Shown here in pieces: positions 57,027 through 64,000 of a DNA stretch of 64,000 nucleotides. Each line of letters opens with the position of its first letter. Within the stretch, counting starts at the first letter, position 1. The DNA is from Dendrobium chrysotoxum. Lineage: Eukaryota > Streptophyta > Magnoliopsida > Asparagales > Orchidaceae. The position numbers and the translations under genes are program-made. The notes under the pieces were generated by a model that worked only from the letters and a program-made list of their open reading frames with translations, did no database searches and was not told the origin of the DNA. The DNA is taken from contig CM034297.1 in assembly GCA_019925795.1 (NCBI GenBank), forward strand, positions 46,336,683-46,400,682. The letters run 5' to 3'.

Positions 57027-58312
57027 TGTCACGACCCGACCTAGCTAGCCCGAATTAACGGGGCGGGAACAAGCGGTCGTACGGAGAACACTTATAAATT
57101 TCATATCATAAAAGTTTCCTTTTATAAATGACATAAACATAAATATTATCCAAATACAATATAAGAAAGAGCCACTAAAACATTCAAACTAAAATATTCC
57201 TAATACATCAAAGCATAAGATCACTTAAAACATAAACTGAAAACATCACAGTAGTCCACAATACAACAACTGACACATTACATAACATGAACATAAAAAT
57301 CTGTCATCCTATAATCCTCTATGACGGTAGGTAATCGGTCTTTCAGCAATCACTCTCTAGAAATATCTCCTGAAAAGTATTTCCACAAGCAGGAGTGAGC
57401 CATCGCTTAGCAGGTAACATATATTTAACATAAATTCATGAAACAATAAAAATATAGAACATTATAGAAAATAAAAGAAACTCATACTTGACATTTGGGT
57501 ATGTATATACTATATAACCTTTTTTATACACAGTTTCTTTTAACTTTTTCCTTAAACCTTTTCATTTTTCATATTTTTTTTCTTTCTTCATAACCTTTCT
57601 TTAAATACAATAAATGTTTAATCATAATATAATACACCCGTCCCGGAAGTACCAGTGTTTTGTACTGATCAGGTACACAGTGAAATTTGACTATTCTTTT
57701 ACCATTGGCTCCGAAGAACCCCTTTCCCATTGGCTCCAAAGAGTCCCTTTACCATTGACTCCAAAGAGCCCCTTAACCAGTTGGTACTCCGGATCAACAT
57801 GAACATGCAATCATAATATAAATATCATAGGGATTAAGTCATTCAGAACTTCATATGTGTTGCCTAAATTATTTCATGCACGAATGTTCTTATGTTTATC
57901 TAAATTTCAGTTAAAGAAATATGCCATCACATTTAATCTTAAAAGTTCCACACTTAATGTATCGATAAACACACGTACAAAATTTTAACATTTCTTGAAA
58001 AAAGCAAATAATATTAACATGTGAGATACATAATTTAGAAACATGAAATTTATTTTAAATACAAGTACCTACCTCATAATTATAGCAAACCTCCACGACG
58101 TACGACGTCGCTTAGACACGTGTCGTCCCTTTATGATCAAAACCTAAGATTACACATAAAGAAAAGTCAACAGTATTTTTTTTTTCTTAAAGCTTTATAC
58201 ATTTCTAAATTGTCGAAACTCTTTATTTATTACTATTTGATCCTTACTACGCTTAATGAAATTAAAATAATTTAAGTTAAATTTTCGGATTAAATAAATT
58301 ACTAAATTTTCG
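57027..58312 (-). repeat. Gypsy-type LTR-like repeat, copy 1, left part
   Basis: Starts TGTCACGACCCGACC and matches the repeat that starts TGTCACAACCC at 62,235. Shared parts are the GCGGGAACA...CGTACGGAGA block, the CTCCTGAAAA...CAGGTAA block and a tandem of about 27 bases with CCATTGGCTCC (57,690-57,780). A TATA-like motif on the minus strand of its right part (about 61,900) suggests an LTR in minus orientation. Interrupted at 58,312 by the RTE LINE. Confidence 0.6.
58301..58312. repeat. LINE target site duplication, left (12 bp)
   Basis: ACTAAATTTTCG, exactly repeated at 61,499-61,510. Confidence 0.88.
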
Positions 58313-61300
58313 GATTAACATAAGTCAAGACTTAACACTGCCGTTGCCAGGTCCCAAGTCCTGGATGAGAAAAGTGGAGGGTTGCGTTAGGTAGTCGACA
58401 GCCAGCGTAAAACTTGTCGAATAACCATGACATGAATCCTTTAATAAATTGTGTTAATACTAGGGCGTTCCCTGGAAGCGACGCACTGTATGGCCTGAAT
58501 ACAGTGAAAAGTGTGCAAGGGCCGCTGCATCGGCGCCCGGGTGCAGTGTTAAATAGGCAAGGGTTCCCACATCAAGGACGGATGTGGGCAAAGAAGCTAG
58601 TCCATGAGACTAATATTAGGATAGGAACTTGGAATATAGGTTCCCTTACAGGAAGATTAATGGAATTAATAGATATTATGATTCATAGGAAGATAAATAT
58701 TTTGTGCATTCAGGAAACTAAATGGGTTGGAGAGAAGGCTAAGGAGATTGATAGTTTAGGATTTTAAGTTTGGTATTCAGGTAAGAGTCGTACTAGAAAT
58801 GGTGTAGGCGTGATTATAGATAAGAGTTTGAAGGATAATGTTATAAATATTAATAGAATTGGAGATAGAATTATGGCTTTAAAGATTGTTGTTGATGCTA
58901 AGATTATTAATATTATAAGTGCTTATGCTCCTCAAGTAGGTTTGGATATGTGTTCAAAATTAAAATTTTGGGAAGATTTAGAAGAATTAATTCAAAAGAT
59001 ACCTCTCGAAGAAAAAATTTTTATTGGAGGAGATTTAAATGGACATGTTGGTAGAGAGGTAAATGATTTTAAAAGCATTCATGGTGGATATGGGTTTGGA
59101 ATGACTAATGAATGTGGTAAGACCATACTAGATTTTTCTTTAGCTTATGATTTTTTAATTGCTAATACCTTATTTAAGAAAAGAGATGAGCATCTCATCA
59201 CTTATAAGAATGGTTATAGTAAAACTCAGATTGATTATTTTCTTATAAGAAAAGTAGATCGTTTAGATTGCAAAGATTGTAAAGTTATTCCGAGTGAAAG
59301 TTTATGTACCCAACATCGCTTATTAGTTTTAGACTTTAAGATGAAAGGACAGAAAATAAAAAATAAAGTAAAGCGATTTTCTAGGATTAGATGGGGGCAT
59401 TTAAAGAATAGTAATAAAAATATTTTTGAGAGTAAGATTTTAGATTCTAAGATTTTATTTGTGCATGAGGATGCTAATGTTATGTGGGAAAAAGTGGCTA
59501 GTGATATTAAAAATATTGCTAAAGATGTGTTTGGAGTATCAAAGGGAAAACCCCCTAATAGTAAAAATAGCTGGTGGTGGAATCCAATTGTGCAAGAAAA
59601 GATAAAAAATAAGAAGATTTGTTATAAAAATTGGTTTAGATGTAAAAATTCTGATAATTGGGAAAGATATAAAAAGGCATGTAAGGATTCTAAGAAAGCA
59701 ATATGTGATGCAAAGATCTTAGCTTTTAATAATTTATATAATAGATTAGATACTAAGGAGGGAAAAAGATATATGTATAAGCTAGCCAAACAAAGAGATA
59801 GGAGTAGTAAGGATTTAATTCAAGTGAAGTGTATTAAGGATGAAGATCAAAAAGTACTTTTCTTAGAAGATGATATTCAACAAAGGTGGATGAGATATTT
59901 TGATAAACTTTTTAATGAAGATTGTAGGAATACAATTGATTTTAGTGACCTTAGCATCCTAAATGAAAATAAAGATTTCTGTTTTTATCGGCGTATTAGT
60001 AAAACCGAAGTTAGAGAGGCTTTAAAGAAAATGAAGTGTGGAAAAGCTGTTGGACCTGATGATATCCCAATAGAGATGTGGAAATGCTTAGGAGATGAAG
60101 GAATTTCTTGGCTAACTAAACTTTTTAATAATATTTTGAAGACTAAAAAGATGCCAGATGCGTGGAGAATGAGTGTATTGATTCCTATTTATAAGAATAA
60201 AGGTGATGCACAAGATTGTGCGAATTATAGAGGAATTAAGTTAATGTGTCACACTTTAAAACTATGGGAGCGAGTTATGGAGCGTAGGCTGCGGCGTGAT
60301 ACTAATGTTTCTCAAAATCAATTTGGATTCATGCCTGGTAGGTCTACTATGGAAGCCATACATTTATTGAGAGGTTTGATGGAGAAATATAGGGAGAATA
60401 AGGAGGATCTACATATGATATTTATTGATTTAGAGAAAGCATATGATAAAGTTCCAAGAGAAGTGCTATGGAGAGTTCTTGAAAAAAAAGGAGTTAATAA
60501 TGCTTATATTCAAATCATTAAAGATATGTATGAAGGAGCTACTACTTGTGTTCAAACACAAGGTGGTTTGACCAAGTATTACCCTATTTCGGTTGGATTA
60601 CATCAAGGATCAGCTTTAAGCCCATATCTTTTCGCGTTTGTCATGGATGTTCTCACTAGACATTTACAAGAGGATGTACCCTGGTGTATGCTTTTTGCTG
60701 ATGATATTCTTCTTGTTGACAAGACTAAAGAGGGAGTTGAAGGTAAACTTGAAGTCTGGAGATCAACCTTAGAGTCTAAAGGTTTTCGCTTGAGTAGATC
60801 TAAAACTGAATATATGGAGTGTAATTTTAGCAGTAATAGACCTAGTGAGGGGATTGTGACTTTGGGCGATCAAGTCATTAATAAGAGTACACGTTTTAGA
60901 TATCTTGGATCTATTGTTCAGAATGATGGTGAAATAGATGGGGATGTTATCAGTAGAATTCAAGTTGGATGGTTGAAGTGGAGGAATGCATCGGGCTTGT
61001 TGTGTGATAGAAAAGTCCCCCTTAAACTTAAGGGAAAATTCTATAAGATGGTGGTGAGACCTGCAATGCTTTATGGTGCAGAATGTTGGCCATTAAAAGA
61101 GAAGCACAATACTAAGTTATGTGTTGCGGAGATGAGGATGCTTAGGTGGATGAGTGGATTTACTCTTAGAGACAGGATACGAAATGAGCATATACGTGAA
61201 AAGGTTGGAGTAGCTCCAGTGGAGGATAAGATTAGAGAGAGTCGCCTTAGATGGTTTGGTCACATAAAACGGCGGCCTTCCGATGACCCAGTTAGGAAAG

Positions 61301-61498
61301 TAGAGGTATTAGATTTGACTTATGTTAAGAAAGGTAGAGGTAGACCTAAAAAGACTTGGTTAGAAAATATTAGAAATGATCTTTCTCTATTAGATTTAAA
61401 CGAGAATTTGACTTTGAACCGGACACAATGGAGAAAAAGGATTCATGTTGCCGACCCCACGTAGTGGGACAAAGGCTTGTTATTGTTGTTGTTGTTGT
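58313..61498 (+). mobile_element. Near-full-length RTE-clade LINE
   Basis: A 3.2-kb insertion with a short GC-richer 5' untranslated region (about 58,335-58,431), one long ORF with endonuclease and RT, a very short 3' end and a TTG-repeat tail (TTGTTGTTGTTGTTGT). Flanked by 12-bp ACTAAATTTTCG duplications. The layout and tail fit the RTE clade in plants. It lies within the LTR-like repeat at 57,027-62,234. Confidence 0.95.
58432..61464 (+). pseudogene. RTE LINE polyprotein: AP endonuclease + reverse transcriptase, one nonsense codon
   Basis: Nicks target DNA and copies the element RNA at the nick. From the ATG at 58,432 (the in-frame TTG at 58,414 follows a stop at 58,408) the frame is about 1,010 codons to TAG 61,462-61,464. 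It is interrupted only by TAA at 58,765-58,767. Apurinic endonuclease motifs: GTWNIGSLTGR (about residue 65), CIQETKW (about 92), GGDLNGHVG (about 199), KTQIDYFLIRK, TQHRLLVLD. RT motifs: FIDLEKAYDKVPREVLW (about 664), HQGSALSPYLFA (about 724), catalytic FADDILLVD (about 755). The C-terminal region has a Lys/Arg-rich GRGRPKKTWLENIR and ends HVADPT. Since the stop lies between the first two endonuclease motifs, a downstream start would yield an incomplete endonuclease. All visible catalytic residues are kept. Confidence 0.96.
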
Positions 61499-61510
61499 AC
61501 TAAATTTTCG
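61499..61510. repeat. LINE target site duplication, right (12 bp)
   Basis: Same 12 bases as 58,301-58,312. Confidence 0.88.
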
Positions 61511-62234
61511 AAAAACTTTAAATCATCAATTTCATCCCAATATCTTTCTAATCTTTCCCCTAAGCCTAATTTATAAATACCTTAATCTATTTTCGGATTA
61601 CTTAATAAGAAAAAATTAAAAATGCAAATTCTTAAAAAAAACTAAAATTTCATTTTGGAAACATTCCTAGGACCCATAGAAAACATTTTTGTGAAGCTCT
61701 GTAAGGAATTTCAACTTTTAGGAAAAACCCTAATTTAACTTGAAATTTATGTTTAAAATCATTCCTCAAACTTTTCTTATACATTTTCTAAAAGAATTTT
61801 TAAGTTTTGGAAAACCCTAAAATTATCCTTTTAGAAAAAACTTTGAAAGAATGGAGAAATGCTTAAATTAAACATACCTTAGTCTTCCCCTTGCCTCCCT
61901 CTATAAATTCCCTCAAATTCGGCCGCACGAAAAGAATGGGGACCGAATGAATTTTGGTCTCCTTAAGAGGGAGGGGTTAAGGTTATTTGCATAATGTCGA
62001 TTTTGCCCTCACATGTCATATTTTCGTTTTAATAATTATTAAGGACACTTTAGGTATACTTAAACTTCTAAAATTTTTCACTTCCAATTTAAGCGAAATT
62101 TAATATAGATTCTTTATACCAATTTGCTCGAAATTTTGCGTAGAATTTTATAAAATTGATTTCGTCGAAATCCGATGACATTGAAAATTCACTTAAATCT
62201 AGTCGCGGCGCATCGAGATGCGTGCAACGCCTCT
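61511..62234 (-). repeat. Gypsy-type LTR-like repeat, copy 1, right part
   Basis: Continuation of copy 1 after the LINE. Contains a CCTCTATAAATTCCC-type stretch near 61,900, whose minus strand reads as a TATA region followed by a GA-rich leader. Ends where copy 2 begins at 62,235. Confidence 0.5.
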
Positions 62235-63458
62235 TGTCACAACCCAGTCCGGCTAACACAAATTAACGGAGCGGGAACAGACGATCGTACGGAGACCACA
62301 TATACTTTCATCTCATAAAACTTTCATTTCATAACTGAAAAAAAACATTAAAAATCATCCAATAACATTATAAGAAAGAGATACTAAACTATATATATAT
62401 ATATATATATATATTGTTTTCTACAAGTCTTCAATAACATTAAACACCTAACATTAACCAGTCAATAAGTCAAATACAACAATTCTCAAAGTTCATAAAA
62501 CATATAATCTATGCCTCTCACACATGACACAAACTGAAAGAAAAACCTGTCACTTCATCCAGTCCTGCAATGGTAAGTAAACTGTCTCTCTGCCATCAAT
62601 TCCTAGATGGTTCTCCTGAAAAAGAATCCTACAACTAGGGATGAGCTTACTTGCTCAGCAGGTAATGCATATTTCTCATAAAAAATTTCATGAAACAACA
62701 ATAAAACATTTTTACATGAAAAATAATCATGTGAAAACTTTAAATAATAGCCACTACTGAATGAGTTTAAAATCATTCTGAATAAAAGCCTTTTCATAAG
62801 CTTTCCTCAAACATAAACTTTTCATATGCATAGAAAACAAATATAAACCTTATTATGTATAGTATTTACTATAACACCCGTCTCAGAGGTACCCATAGAA
62901 TTTGTACTGATTAGGTACACATTTTCATTGGCCATTTCTTTACCATTTGGTTCCAAAGAACTCTTTTACCATTTGGTTCCGAAGAATCCCTTTACCATTG
63001 CTTTGTAGAGCCTTTTACCATTTTTGAGTACTCCGCATCAACATGCACAGTTTCATATCATAAACTTATAAACTATTTTTCAGTCAATCATATGCTTATT
63101 ATAAAAAGTATCATTATTCATAAATCCAAATATTAACATATGAAAACCACGAATAAACCATAGCATGTAAGCTTGCTAACATATTGAAAGAAAGAGACTT
63201 TACTAACAGGTTAATTTTCAAAACATCATTCATAATCCACATAAATTTTGAAAACTGAAAAAATATGCATTGAATATAAAGAGTAGAGCAACATATGAAA
63301 ATTTTTTTTTACAAGGGATATAAGTACCTACCTTAATACAAGTACAATAAATTCGTCTAGAGTCACTTTGACACGCTACTCTCCCCCTTATCGATAGCAA
63401 TTTAACATTCAAATAAGACAAATAAATTTTATGTTCCTTAAACCTTTTCCCTCATTCC
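62235..63458 (-). repeat. Gypsy-type LTR-like repeat, copy 2, truncated
   Basis: Same start and block order as copy 1 (57,027 on), including the CCATTTGGTTCC tandem at about 62,935-63,030 and a TA run at 62,390-62,414. Matching runs to about 63,458, where a Sirevirus LTR end interrupts it. Copy 1 and copy 2 lie head to tail with no internal coding region between them. Confidence 0.58.
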
Positions 63459-64000
63459 TGAAAGTTCGATAGGGATGTTAAGCCCTGATGAACTAGTCCC
63501 GAGGCTAACCAAGAGGGGGGGGTGAATTGGTTATTTAAAAATTCGAGAGCAACAATAAAAATCTTTTCTATGATATGCATCGGAAATAAGTAAATACTCA
63601 AATGAAAAGATTAAACACAAATTTCACCCAAGCAGATAATCACAGAAAAATTAAAGTGCAAAAAGTAATCAGAAAGAACACACCAGAATTTTATAGTAGT
63701 TCGGTCAACTTGACCTACGTCCACTCCCCGGAGCCTCCCCTCCGGGTATTGCACTAACTCAAAATGTCTCTCCTTTTGCTCCCACAGCAAGGCGGAGAAG
63801 CTTGTACAAAAACTTCCTTTCCACCGACACGGTGAGGCAGAGAACCCAACCTCCTTTTGCTTCCTCCTAAAGCAGGCAGAGAACCTCGGACTCCTTTTGC
63901 TTCCTCATGAAGCGGGCAGAGAACCCGGGATCTTCTTGCGAACGATCCTCTCACAAAGAACACCAACACGACAAAAGACGACGAGCGGAGAAGACGACTC
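63459..64000 (-). repeat. End of another minus-strand Sirevirus LTR
   Basis: From TGAAAGTTCGATAGGG onward this is the reverse complement of the last about 540 bases of the LTRs at 4,661 and 12,729, including the G run, the PBS-proximal block and the 41-bp tandem units (63,770-63,930). There is no PBS to its left, only interrupted flanking sequence. It is therefore the outer end of a 3' LTR, or a solo LTR, and the rest lies beyond the window. The short ORF across it is accidental. Confidence 0.92.

Noticed and set aside
57027..63458. A complete LTR element with LTRs at 57,027 and 62,235 and the LINE as its body
   Set aside because: The LINE has its own 12-bp target duplication and tail, and the remaining sequence between the repeats shows no gag or pol, PBS or PPT.
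1..64000. tRNA, rRNA or organellar insertions
   Set aside because: No cloverleaf, rRNA block or organellar gene was recognised by eye. The Met-tRNA matches are 12-base primer binding sites only.

Overview
This is a repeat-dense, AT-rich stretch of a flowering-plant nuclear genome. The basis is the element set: Sirevirus-type Ty1/copia retrotransposons, Tat-lineage Ty3/gypsy with two RNase H domains, a chromovirus-like gag-only LTR element, plant RTE LINEs with a TTG-repeat tail, and a PIF/Harbinger-like DNA transposon. I see no bacterial or organellar gene organisation and no intact host gene. I cannot name the species, nor say whether it is a monocot or eudicot. Almost every protein-coding signal is a transposable-element relic carrying stops or frameshifts.

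Layout. (1) 1-18,911: two minus-strand Sirevirus bodies lie in tandem and share one LTR (2,847-4,370). The left body runs off the window edge and the right body is truncated inside gag. A younger plus-strand Sirevirus (4,661-14,449) sits in the 3' untranslated region of the right body. It has both LTRs, PBS, gag, pol, PPT and a 5-bp target duplication (ACTCC). (2) 19,291-21,070: decayed RNase H-integrase segment of an old minus-strand Tat element. (3) 21,533-39,412: a large minus-strand Tat element with a complete-looking 5' LTR, gag, protease, RT, two RNase H domains, integrase, a 3' untranslated region carrying a higher-order minisatellite, and a partial 3' LTR. (4) 39,994-45,251: a minus-strand LTR element with 1.8-kb LTRs, a CATGG target duplication and only a gag relic inside. 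(5) 45.3-48.1 kb: LTR-like sequence, then an AT-rich degenerate tandem repeat. (6) 48.5-56.5 kb: the part most like host DNA, with a possible gene 5' end, a PIF/Harbinger-like element (49,240-52,109, TTA duplication) containing a nested 5'-truncated RTE LINE, and one plausible terminal exon. (7) 56.5-64.0 kb: an RTE tail, an LTR-like piece and two adjacent gypsy-type LTR-like repeats. The first repeat is split by a nearly intact RTE LINE (58,313-61,498, 12-bp duplication), and the second is cut by the end of another minus-strand Sirevirus LTR that runs off the right edge.

The sequence is best read as a nesting history, not as a set of cooperating genes. The observations I think most deserve a second look are: the covarying dyad minisatellite in the Tat 3' region; the paired palindromes of the Sirevirus LTR, whose number differs between the two LTRs of one element; in-frame stops shared by two separate Sirevirus copies; the gag/pol frame break common to three copies; the LTR-sharing tandem; and the gag-only LTR element.
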